A DNA stretch of 64,000 nt from Anoxypelagibacter sp902613655 (lineage in GTDB: Bacteria > Pseudomonadota > Alphaproteobacteria > Pelagibacterales > Pelagibacteraceae). Shown here in pieces: positions 26,108 to 32,128 of this stretch; the stretch's first letter is position 1, and the number at the start of each line of letters is the position of its first letter. The notes under the pieces were generated by a model. That model was given only the letters and a program-made list of their open reading frames with translations, searched no databases and was not told the DNA's origin. The stretch covers positions 94,742 to 158,741 of the forward strand of contig CACMHR010000001.1 of NCBI GenBank assembly GCA_902613655.1, in the 5' to 3' direction. The position numbers were made by a program, and so were the translations under genes.

Positions 26108-27076
26108 ATGAAGCTAAAATTTGAAAGTGGAAAATTTGCAACACCCTCTCTAGAAGATGTAAAAAAAGCTTTATTAACTGGTCTGAAGGAGAATTACGAA
26201 CAAGTAAATATTGAAATTGTTGACTGTCCAAACTTAAAAGACTGGGATTGTCCATCTGAAGGAATTTCAGGAAATGAGAAGATAATAGATGTTGGTGGAG
26301 AACCTTATATGCATGATAAAAGATTTATTGGAACAGAATTTGATTATGAGGAAATTGCTAAGAACATTGGTTCAGAAAAATCATATGCTTTAGGCGCTGG
26401 CTCAGGAGCTATGTCTTGTTTAAATGGACATTGTGGTGAGTTAGTTATTAATGAAAATTTTATTACCTCAGAGTCAAAATCTGTAATCGCAAGAGTTGGA
26501 AAGAATAAAGAGTGTATAGTTAGTAAATATACCGAGAAGAAGCATGGAGGTTTATCAAATATTTATTACTCTGATGGAAAAAAAGGAAAGGTAATTCAAA
26601 TAAAAATAAAAAAAAGAATTGGCAAACAAGGTTCTTTATCCCAAGCGATGAGAAATTCACTAAAAAGACATCTTCCAGTAAAAGGAAATAGCCATGTAGC
26701 TCTAGCAGGTGTAATTAGAATTCTTAATGGAAAAATAAAATCACACGTTCAGCCAGACTATGATGACATTAAAATAGATTACTACGATCCAAATCAAATG
26801 AAATGCATAAAAGATTTTTTACAATTCTATGAACCTGTAGGACCAGAGTTACAATGTTATTCAGTTCTTTGGACTGGAGACCCTACTGGTGGGAATTTAA
26901 ATCTTAGAGAGTCGGGCGAACATACCCATTTTCATTCTTATAAACATTTAAAGGATGCTGGACATTATCACTTTGATGTTACCCCAGAAGAAATTAACTA
27001 TATTGGGTATTTTAATATTCCAAAAGAAGTGCACAGGGTCAACAATATTTATAAGGAATTGTCTCAAAAAAAATAA
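26108..27076 (+). CDS. DUF1907 (C11orf54-like) putative zinc-dependent ester hydrolase
   Basis: A 322-residue protein resembling the mostly eukaryotic C11orf54/DUF1907 family. Diagnostic words are GAGSGAMSCLNGHCGELVIN and the histidine cluster HTHFHSYKHLKDAGHYHFD, which includes the zinc-binding HxH...H set. The frame is open from 26057, but the ATG at 26108 is preferred. It removes a non-family N-terminal stretch and avoids running into the divergent hydratase start at 26090. The remaining gap is only 17 bp. Human C11orf54 is a zinc protein with esterase activity on model substrates; the bacterial role is unknown. Confidence 0.7.
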   Translation: MKLKFESGKFATPSLEDVKKALLTGLKENYEQVNIEIVDCPNLKDWDCPSEGISGNEKIIDVGGEPYMHDKRFIGTEFDYEEIAKNIGSEKSYALGAGSGAMSCLNGHCGELVINENFITSESKSVIARVGKNKECIVSKYTEKKHGGLSNIYYSDGKKGKVIQIKIKKRIGKQGSLSQAMRNSLKRHLPVKGNSHVALAGVIRILNGKIKSHVQPDYDDIKIDYYDPNQMKCIKDFLQFYEPVGPELQCYSVLWTGDPTGGNLNLRESGEHTHFHSYKHLKDAGHYHFDVTPEEINYIGYFNIPKEVHRVNNIYKELSQKK

Positions 27077-27109
27077 TCTAATGACTGATCAAATATAAAG
27101 TCTTCTAGT

Positions 27110-27161
27110 TGGTTGCGGGGGAAGGATTTGAACCTTCGACCTTCAGGTTATGAGCCTGACG
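27110..27161 (-). repeat. Displaced 3' fragment of tRNA-fMet (att-like direct repeat, copy 1)
   Basis: These 52 bp are identical to 30148-30199 of the intact tRNA-fMet gene and to 28981-29032. They cover the CCA end, T-arm, variable loop and anticodon arm. Identity stops just beyond the anticodon stem. Past that point only scattered D-arm words remain (GCAG and GGTA on the tRNA strand), so it cannot form a tRNA. This is the classic displaced att copy left by integration into a tRNA 3' end. Confidence 0.9.
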
Positions 27162-27290
27162 CCCGTACCTTTCTGCCCATAAAATTATCACAACACATCA
27201 AAAAAGCTAGACAAAATTTTCAGATTTACTTAACGTTGTGTCAGAGATGTGTCAGTAGACATCGAAGAAAAAAAGTGAGAAAATTGTGTT
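27162..27290 (+). promoter_or_regulatory. Conserved element leader, copy 1
   Basis: A 129-nt non-coding leader. Together with the following ATG it aligns without gaps to 29033-29164, with 11 mismatches in 132 bp. It contains TGTGTCAG at 27237-27244 and 27248-27255. A possible promoter straddles the tRNA boundary: CTGACG (27156-27161) and TAAAAT (27180-27185), 18 bp apart. Conservation runs to the start codon of the first cargo gene and then stops, so the leader probably drives whatever cargo follows. Confidence 0.65.
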
Positions 27291-27962
27291 ATGAAAAATG
27301 ATGATCATATTCTAAGCATTATTGAAAAAGATTTAGAAAATAAACTTCGCGAATATATAGATAAAAGATTTGAAATAGAACAGAAGTATATTGAGTTATC
27401 ACAAATCAAAAAAGATGTTTATAAACTTAAAGATCAAAAGACAGAATGGGAAGACCAGCATCCTGATTTAGCCGACCCTCAGGATGATTTTTACAAAACT
27501 GAAGCTTTTAAAGCTTTTGGTATAGTAGAAGAAACCGGCTCTGACAAAGGGGCAGTATATCTTAAAAAATATAAGAGTGAATTTTCACGTATTTTAAGGA
27601 AAGAATTTAACAAACTAGATATTAAGAAAAAAAGAGAATTATTTAAAACAGGATTATTAAAAGTCAGATTTTATTTGAACTACTACAAATACGCAAAAAA
27701 TAAAAAAGAAGGCAAGGACACAGAGCTAGATAAGTATGTTTTTAAAAGATCTGAGAATTTTCTATATTATTTAAACATAAAGTTCAATGATGAAACAATG
27801 GAAAAATTAAAGAAAATTAAAGAAACTGAAAGTGAAAATTCTAAATTATCCCAGGATGATAGAGATTATGAAATTGAAGAGTTAGAAAATTATGAGGATC
27901 CAGAGTTCGATCTTTCAATAGATTTTACAGATGATGGAAATGATGAAGACAGTTATGATTAA
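27291..27962 (+). CDS. Element 1 cargo: acidic, charged protein with predicted coiled coil, unknown function
   Basis: A 223-residue protein not recognised. The first 55 residues are heptad-rich (IIEKDLENKLREYIDKRFEI and onward), suggesting a coiled coil. A middle part (about 85-170) is lysine-rich and probably helical. The C-terminal 40 residues are strongly acidic (DDRDYEIEELENYEDPEFDL and beyond). There is no signal peptide or membrane segment. Its start codon is at the same place relative to the conserved leader as the first gene of element 2. The 3' end overlaps the membrane-protein gene, implying coupled translation and probably a joint function. Confidence 0.7.
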   Translation: MKNDDHILSIIEKDLENKLREYIDKRFEIEQKYIELSQIKKDVYKLKDQKTEWEDQHPDLADPQDDFYKTEAFKAFGIVEETGSDKGAVYLKKYKSEFSRILRKEFNKLDIKKKRELFKTGLLKVRFYLNYYKYAKNKKEGKDTELDKYVFKRSENFLYYLNIKFNDETMEKLKKIKETESENSKLSQDDRDYEIEELENYEDPEFDLSIDFTDDGNDEDSYD

Positions 27963-28815
27963 AAATATTCGAAAAGTAGCAATTGCAATTGCAGGCTTAT
28001 TTTCTACACCATTTGGAAAAACTTTGGAGAGAAAATTTAGCAATATCATTGACGAAACTCCTACCAAATATGATCTAAAAATTGACGAAGAATATATCAA
28101 AACAGGTATAGGCGGTTTCACACATAGACATTTCGACGATCATGCTTTTCATTTAATGTGGCAGAAAGTTAAAGAAACTTTACCAAATGATACTAAATTT
28201 GAAGAAATAAAAAATTATTTTATTTCAATGTCCAAAGATCTTCAAACTCCTATGGGCATTCCTTTACATAAAATTAACGACAAAGAATCTTATGAACAGC
28301 TTGCATCTTATTTAAGCAAAAATTTCGGTATTAAGAAAAGTTGGTTGCTCGATATTCAAAGCGTTAATCTTTCAGAAGTTTTTAGCGCCACCATTGGCGT
28401 AGTTGCTTTATTGTTTGGGTGGAAAAAAAGTGAAAAAGAGGAATTTGCAGATCTAGCCTCATCATTAGTTGTTGCAGGTACGGTAGGAGCAAATCCAATA
28501 TTATTAATAGTTTCTTTAGTTTCGTTAGCCAAATCTTATACAAGAAACAAGAATAAAAATAATTTTAAGAAAGGAACACTTAAAGGCGTTTTAGGAATGG
28601 GCTCATTTGTTATGACAGCAAGTCTTTTTTCAAGTCCTATTCTAGGAATTATAATTGGTTTAATTGTTGCGATTAGTGTTAAAAAATCTTTGAAAAAAAT
28701 CGATTTATCTGAAATTTATGAATGGTTTAGAGAAAATATTAAAAAATATGGCTCTACGATAACTGAAGCTACTGGAATTGATTATTTGTCAAAAAAAATA
28801 AAAAATTTAGTTTAA
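27931..28815 (+). CDS. Element 1 cargo: membrane protein, unknown function
   Basis: A protein of up to 294 residues, not recognised. Alternative ATGs at 27943, 27946 and 27955 follow the first one, and the true start is uncertain within nine codons. Residues 1-140 are mostly soluble. Hydrophobic stretches follow: VFSATIGVVALLFGW (about 150), LVVAGTVGANPILLIVSLVS (about 178), and GVLGMGSFVMTASLFSSPIL running into GIIIGLIVAISV (about 218-250). A charged tail ends the protein. An acidic soluble partner plus a membrane protein, carried as mobile cargo, resembles the layout of some phage-exclusion modules, but no known family was identified. Confidence 0.65.
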   Translation: MMEMMKTVMIKNIRKVAIAIAGLFSTPFGKTLERKFSNIIDETPTKYDLKIDEEYIKTGIGGFTHRHFDDHAFHLMWQKVKETLPNDTKFEEIKNYFISMSKDLQTPMGIPLHKINDKESYEQLASYLSKNFGIKKSWLLDIQSVNLSEVFSATIGVVALLFGWKKSEKEEFADLASSLVVAGTVGANPILLIVSLVSLAKSYTRNKNKNNFKKGTLKGVLGMGSFVMTASLFSSPILGIIIGLIVAISVKKSLKKIDLSEIYEWFRENIKKYGSTITEATGIDYLSKKIKNLV

Positions 28816-28913
28816 GATGAAAATTTAGTTCTTTTAGACAGCATTCGTTTCTGTAAAAAAACTTACTATTATTTAAATCCTATTGAGACTATTAAGTGAA
28901 AAAATCACCTCAC

Positions 28914-28980
28914 GTTGTGTCAGGCGTGTGTCAGAAAAACTTTCTTTACGTATCTTAAAATAAAAAAGTGTTGGTATTGT
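28914..28980 (+). repeat. Conserved right end of element 1
   Basis: This 67-bp sequence aligns gap-free with 30081-30147 at the right end of element 2, with 3 mismatches. It carries TGTGTCAG at 28916-28923 and 28927-28934, the same 11-bp phasing as at the left end, and abuts the next tRNA copy directly. Sequence upstream of 28914 does not match element 2, so the conserved end is sharply bounded. Confidence 0.8.
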
Positions 28981-29032
28981 TGGTTGCGGGGGAAGGATTT
29001 GAACCTTCGACCTTCAGGTTATGAGCCTGACG
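28981..29032 (-). repeat. Displaced 3' fragment of tRNA-fMet (att-like direct repeat, copy 2)
   Basis: Identical over 52 bp to 27110-27161 and to 30148-30199 of the intact gene. It marks the junction between the two tandem elements. As in copy 1, tRNA identity ends past the anticodon stem, and the rest of the D-arm is replaced by element sequence. Confidence 0.9.
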
Positions 29033-29161
29033 TACGTACCTTTCTGCCCGTAAAATTATCATAACATATCAAATAATCTAGATAAAATTTTCAGATTTAC
29101 TTAACGTTGTGTCAGGGATGTGTCAGTAGACATCGCAGAAAAAAAGTGAGAAAATTGTGTC
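29033..29161 (+). promoter_or_regulatory. Conserved element leader, copy 2
   Basis: This is the counterpart of the leader at 27162-27290, with no indels. The octamers TGTGTCAG are at 29108-29115 and 29119-29126. The possible junction promoter is kept: CTGACG (29027-29032) and TAAAAT (29051-29056), 18 bp apart. The leader ends exactly at the ATG of the next gene. Confidence 0.65.
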
Positions 29162-29614
29162 ATGGAAACTAATTCTAAATCTGATGTGAAAGCTAAAGAA
29201 GCCTATGTCAAAGTTCTTGCTGAAGAAGGGTTTAAAGACATAGAAATAATTTCTACACCAACTGATATTTCAGCTTCCAAAAATGGAACAAAATATTTTT
29301 TTGAGCTAAAATTCACTAATCAAACAGAAAAATATTTTGGCGCAGCAACTTTAACTGAATGGGAATGTGCTATTAATAATTTAGAAAATTTTTTCTTTGT
29401 TATCTGTAGAATTGAAAAGAACAAATGGCTATTCGATAAGTTTTCACCTAAAGAGTTCATTGGGTATTCTACAATTCCACCTTTTAAAATTTTTTTTGAT
29501 GTAGATTTAAAGAACTTTCATAAAAAAAAAACAAAAGAAACAAAGTCAGTTAAAGCAAATTTTGATAATTTGAATGAATTAGTTAAGGTTTATGATAAGT
29601 TAAGGAGTAAATGA
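29162..29614 (+). CDS. Element 2 cargo: possible PD-(D/E)XK nuclease-fold protein
   Basis: A 150-residue protein. PTDISASKNGTKYFFELKFT (about 38-57) follows the D-x(n)-ExK pattern of PD-(D/E)XK nucleases and DUF3883-like restriction domains: Asp in TDIS, then Glu and Lys in FFELK. An upstream helix (KEAYVKVLAEEGF) and a downstream helix fit the fold. The rest (WLFDKFSPKEFIGYS) is not recognised. If the fold is right, it could be a restriction-type defence nuclease or an element-processing enzyme. It overlaps the lipoprotein gene by 4 bp. Confidence 0.55.
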   Translation: METNSKSDVKAKEAYVKVLAEEGFKDIEIISTPTDISASKNGTKYFFELKFTNQTEKYFGAATLTEWECAINNLENFFFVICRIEKNKWLFDKFSPKEFIGYSTIPPFKIFFDVDLKNFHKKKTKETKSVKANFDNLNELVKVYDKLRSK

Positions 29615-29889
29615 AAAAACTTTTAGGGATCGTGGTCCTGGGTTTGTTGTTATTTTCCTGTTCGGAATCTGAGAGCAATTTTCAAAAAAAATCAAAAAAG
29701 ATAGAAACTTGTGCTGACTCTGAATTTAAAAAAAGATACAAAGATTCAAACAGTTCTAAGACTGGTTTATATGGAAAATCTTTAAAAGAAAAACTTAAAC
29801 AAAAAAGGTATGAGATACTATTTGCAACTTGTGAAACTTATTTAAAAACCAATCCAACAACATTTAAGGAAAAATATATAAGCAAATAA
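29611..29889 (+). CDS. Element 2 cargo: small predicted lipoprotein
   Basis: A 92-residue protein with a short lysine start, a hydrophobic stretch and a lipobox: MKKLLGIVVLGLLLFSC, with Cys17 as the lipidation site. The mature part is small, lysine-rich and contains two more cysteines (ETCADSEF and FATCETYL), which could form a disulfide in the periplasm. The ATGA overlap with the upstream gene suggests coupling. Small phage- or plasmid-encoded lipoproteins sometimes block superinfection, but no specific family was recognised here. Confidence 0.7.
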   Translation: MKKLLGIVVLGLLLFSCSESESNFQKKSKKIETCADSEFKKRYKDSNSSKTGLYGKSLKEKLKQKRYEILFATCETYLKTNPTTFKEKYISK

Positions 29890-29928
29890 TGATATTGAAA
29901 GTTTGAATTAAATACCCATATATAAAGT

Positions 29929-30069
29929 ATGTCAGATGAAAAAGAAAAAATCCTATATACAAAGAAAACAATTACAAAAGATATCAACGACCCTGAAATA
30001 GAGTGGGTTGAATTAGATGTCTATAATTTTCTTGAAGATCTCAGCAGCGAGGACAAAACTATTCACTAA
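29929..30069 (+). CDS. Element 2 cargo: small acidic ORF (46 residues)
   Basis: The ORF begins MSDEKEKILYTKKTITKDIN and ends EDLSSEDKTIH. It is acidic and has no membrane segment. No clear Shine-Dalgarno precedes it, and it lies 39 bp after the lipoprotein gene. It ends 11 bp before the conserved right end, so it fits inside the cargo space. Not recognised; it may be non-coding chance. Confidence 0.4.
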   Translation: MSDEKEKILYTKKTITKDINDPEIEWVELDVYNFLEDLSSEDKTIH

Positions 30070-30080
30070 TTTCGCTTAGA

Positions 30081-30147
30081 GTTGTGTCAGGCGTGTGTCA
30101 GAAAAACTTTCTTTACGTATCTTAAGATTAAAAAGCGTTGGTATTGT
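30081..30147 (+). repeat. Conserved right end of element 2
   Basis: This 67-bp end differs from 28914-28980 by 3 bases. The octamers TGTGTCAG are at 30083-30090 and 30094-30101. It directly abuts the CCA end of the intact tRNA-fMet gene at 30148. Confidence 0.8.
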
Positions 30148-30224
<77 letters not shown>

Positions 30225-30228
30225 ATAA

Positions 30229-30441
30229 TTATTTTTTGGGTCTTTTTAAATTTATTGCCTGCAATTTACCTCGTTCTTCTTTTATTTCAAATTGAATTAT
30301 TTGATTTTCTTTTAAAATTCTAAATTTTGATTTTTCCAGTGCAGAAACGTGTAAAAATACATCTTTTTGATTCTCTTCTTCTAGCGTTATAAAGCCATAA
30401 CCTTTTTTTGAATTGAACCATTTAACCCTACCTAATGGCAT
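30229..30441 (-). CDS. Cold-shock domain protein (CspA family)
   Basis: A 70-residue OB-fold nucleic-acid-binding protein. GRVKWFNSKKGYGFI (4-18) contains RNP1 and DVFLHVSAL (27-35) contains RNP2. It would bind single-stranded RNA or DNA as a chaperone. A good Shine-Dalgarno (AGGAGAG) precedes the ATG. A CCTCCC word lies about 14 nt earlier in the transcript and could pair with it. The gene lies 25 bp after rpsU and 4 bp before tRNA-fMet. Confidence 0.93.
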   Translation of the reverse strand: MPLGRVKWFNSKKGYGFITLEEENQKDVFLHVSALEKSKFRILKENQIIQFEIKEERGKLQAINLKRPKK

Positions 30442-30466
30442 AATACTCTCCTAATATTTTGGGAGG

Positions 30467-30661
30467 CTACAATCGATTTCTTAGACGTTGATTTTTTTTA
30501 ACTCTTTTAAGATTTTCAAGTTTAATTCTTTTCTTTTTTTCAGAAGGCTTTTCGTAAATGCTCTTCATTTTTATAATTTTAAAAAAACCTTCTTTTTGAA
30601 GCTTTCTTTTAAGAACTCTTAAAGCTTGTTCTACATTATTATCTTTAACGTCTATTTTAAT
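30467..30661 (-). CDS. rpsU: 30S ribosomal protein S21, apparent ATT start
   Basis: The leftward frame encodes IKIDVKDNNVEQALRVLKRK near the N-terminus and ends KKNQRLRNRL, an unmistakable S21 of 64 codons. No ATG, GTG or TTG lies between the in-frame upstream stop and the first conserved residue. The best start is ATT at 30659-30661, four bases after a perfect GGAGG. AUU initiation is known for infC, where it is used for IF3-dependent control. A sequencing error is the main alternative. Confidence 0.88.
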   Translation of the reverse strand: MKIDVKDNNVEQALRVLKRKLQKEGFFKIIKMKSIYEKPSEKKKRIKLENLKRVKKNQRLRNRL

Positions 30662-30687
30662 AAATCCTCCGTAATTTCAAACAGGTA

Positions 30688-30714
30688 ATTATCACGATGT
30701 ATGGATATTGTCTA
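30688..30714 (-). promoter_or_regulatory. Candidate promoter of rpsU-cspA-tRNA-fMet
   Basis: On the leftward strand TAGACA (30709-30714) and GATAAT (30688-30693) resemble the -35 and -10 hexamers, at a short 15-bp spacing. A start near 30681 would leave a leader of about 20 nt containing the GGAGG. Confidence 0.35.
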
Positions 30715-30722
30715 TATAAGTT

Positions 30723-31220
30723 TTAATATGGCCTTTTAGGAATATTACTTTCAAAATCAGATCTAAATTTTTTAAGCTTTTCTTTAATTTTTGGATATTT
30801 ACGACTTAAAATAGCAATTGCAAACAAAGCAGAATTTTTGGCTCCAGCTTTTCCAATTGCTAAAGTAGCAACAGGAACTCCAGCCGGCATCTGTACAGTG
30901 GAATAAAGGCTGTCCACACCGTTAGTTACACTAGGCATTGGTACACCTAGAACAGGTATGGTTGTTAATGCAGCTGTAACACCTGCTAAATGTGCTGCTC
31001 CACCAGCTGCAGCAATAATTACTTCATAATTTTTTTTTTCAGCTTCCTCAATAAATTTTTCCAATCTTTTGGGAGTCCGGTGAGCAGATATTACTCTTGC
31101 ATCGTGATTAATTCCAAATTCCTTAAATACCTCACTACAGTGTTCCATAACACCCTTCCAATCAGACTTACTACCCATTATTATTCCGACTGTAGGCTCT
31201 TTAGTTGTTTTCATTTGCAT
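30723..31220 (-). CDS. purE: N5-carboxyaminoimidazole ribonucleotide mutase
   Basis: A 165-residue PurE of purine synthesis that converts N5-CAIR to CAIR. VGIIMGSKSDW (11-21), RVISAHRTPKRL and IIAAAGGAAHLAGVTAA are the substrate-phosphate and ring-binding motifs. GVPMPSVTNGVDSLYSTVQM and GVPVATLAIGKAGAKNSAL complete the family. The start overlaps the 3' end of trcR by 20 bp; the ATG two codons later is an alternative. PurK is not encoded next to it in this window. Confidence 0.95.
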   Translation of the reverse strand: MQMKTTKEPTVGIIMGSKSDWKGVMEHCSEVFKEFGINHDARVISAHRTPKRLEKFIEEAEKKNYEVIIAAAGGAAHLAGVTAALTTIPVLGVPMPSVTNGVDSLYSTVQMPAGVPVATLAIGKAGAKNSALFAIAILSRKYPKIKEKLKKFRSDFESNIPKRPY

Positions 31221-31848
31221 TTTCTAATTTCTCTTCATCTTCTTTTTTTACTTCTTCTTTCACTTCTTCTTTTTTTTCCTGCATCTTTAACTCTTTTTCT
31301 TTCAATTTTTTTAATCTTTTTACTCTTCTATCAGCTTTACCTACAGCTTTTTCAAATTGTAATTGACTACAGAGACCTAAAATTACTGGATCTTTTGCGG
31401 TAAGATTTGATAGATTCCAATACGTTCTGTTTCTTATCAAGCCAACAGTAGCTTTTGTACTTCCAACAAGCTTAGCTATTTGTCCATCAGATAATTGAGA
31501 AAAATTTTTAACCATCCACAAAACTGAGTCCGGTCTATCTTTTCTCTTTGACAAAGGTGTGTATTTAGCTTTTTTTCTTTCTTTAGAAACAACAACTTCT
31601 TGAGTTTTCTTTGTGAGAATTAATGGTCTTCCCTCATCTTTTGAACTTAAATCAATTTCTTCCCTAGTTAATTGACCAGCTAAAATCGGATTATAAGCTT
31701 TAATACCCTTAGCAACATCACCGTCAGCAATTCCCTTTACTTCAAGTTCATGTAAATTACAGAAGTTTGCGATTTGTTTAAAGCTTAATGTAGTATTTTC
31801 AACCAGCCAAACTGCAGTAGCTTTTGGCATGAATGGTGCTTCTGACAT
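31201..31848 (-). CDS. trcR: Cell-cycle transcriptional regulator TrcR (DUF1013)
   Basis: A 215-residue alphaproteobacterial DUF1013 protein. PFMPKATAVWLVENTTLSFK and QIANFCNLHELEVKGIADGD at the N-terminus are diagnostic. VLWMVKNFSQLSDGQIAKLV and GSTKATVGLIRNRTYWN form a second helix-turn-helix-like unit. The C-terminal 45 residues are a lysine/glutamate-rich tail. In Caulobacter the family member is linked to cell-cycle transcription. It lies between rpmE (8 bp away) and purE (20-bp overlap). Confidence 0.88.
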   Translation of the reverse strand: MSEAPFMPKATAVWLVENTTLSFKQIANFCNLHELEVKGIADGDVAKGIKAYNPILAGQLTREEIDLSSKDEGRPLILTKKTQEVVVSKERKKAKYTPLSKRKDRPDSVLWMVKNFSQLSDGQIAKLVGSTKATVGLIRNRTYWNLSNLTAKDPVILGLCSQLQFEKAVGKADRRVKRLKKLKEKELKMQEKKEEVKEEVKKEDEEKLENANENN

Positions 31849-31856
31849 AATTTTTT

Positions 31857-32084
31857 TTAATTCTTCTTATCTCTTAAATTAACAAATTTTTTATTATATT
31901 TACTTACTCTACCTTTATCTAAAATTTTTTGAGTACCACCCGTCCAGGCTGAATGAGATTTAGGATCAATATCAAGCTTTAAAGTATCTCCTTCTTTACC
32001 CCAAGTTGACATAGTCTCAAATTTTGATCCATCAGTCATCTGTACATTTATCTTATGGTAATTTGGATGAATTTTCTTTTTCAT
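31857..32084 (-). CDS. rpmE: 50S ribosomal protein L31 (Cys-less form)
   Basis: A 75-residue protein. KKKIHPNYHKINVQMTDGSK and STWGKEGDTLKLDIDPKSHS, followed by AWTGG, are the alphaproteobacterial L31 signature. The CxxC zinc ligands of the classical form are absent, so it does not bind zinc that way. It lies in the leftward run between the inositol-phosphatase-like gene (44 bp upstream) and trcR (8 bp downstream). Confidence 0.93.
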   Translation of the reverse strand: MKKKIHPNYHKINVQMTDGSKFETMSTWGKEGDTLKLDIDPKSHSAWTGGTQKILDKGRVSKYNKKFVNLRDKKN

Positions 32085-32128
32085 TTTAAAGATTATTATA
32101 ATAATATGGTTTCTTGCTCAATATTTTT

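Larger units (their letters stand above)
27110..28980 (+). mobile_element. tRNA-fMet-integrated non-autonomous element 1 (1,871 bp)
   Basis: The element is bounded on the left by a 52-bp copy of the tRNA-fMet 3' part (27110-27161) and on the right by a conserved 67-bp end (28914-28980), after which the next copy starts. Two TGTGTCAG octamers 11 bp apart lie near each end. Cargo is two overlapping genes. No recombinase, replication or capsid gene is present, so movement would need an enzyme supplied in trans. The left flank (before 27110) lacks the right-end sequence, showing that this is the outer chromosomal junction. Confidence 0.75.
28981..30147 (+). mobile_element. tRNA-fMet-integrated non-autonomous element 2 (1,167 bp)
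   Basis: This has the same plan as element 1: 52-bp tRNA copy, 129-nt leader, cargo, then a 67-bp right end that abuts the intact tRNA-fMet gene. Cargo is three small ORFs unrelated to those of element 1. It lies nearest to the intact tRNA, which suggests later arrival if each insertion uses the intact gene as target. No recombinase gene is present. Confidence 0.75.

Noticed and set aside
27113..27301. A 62-codon open frame beginning MRGKDLNLRPSGYEPDA
   Set aside because: It is a translation of the antisense of the tRNA-fMet fragment and the conserved leader. This phantom peptide is well known from tRNA genes.
30990..31403. 137-codon rightward frame across purE and trcR
   Set aside because: Antisense to two clearly conserved genes; composition is that of a shadow frame.
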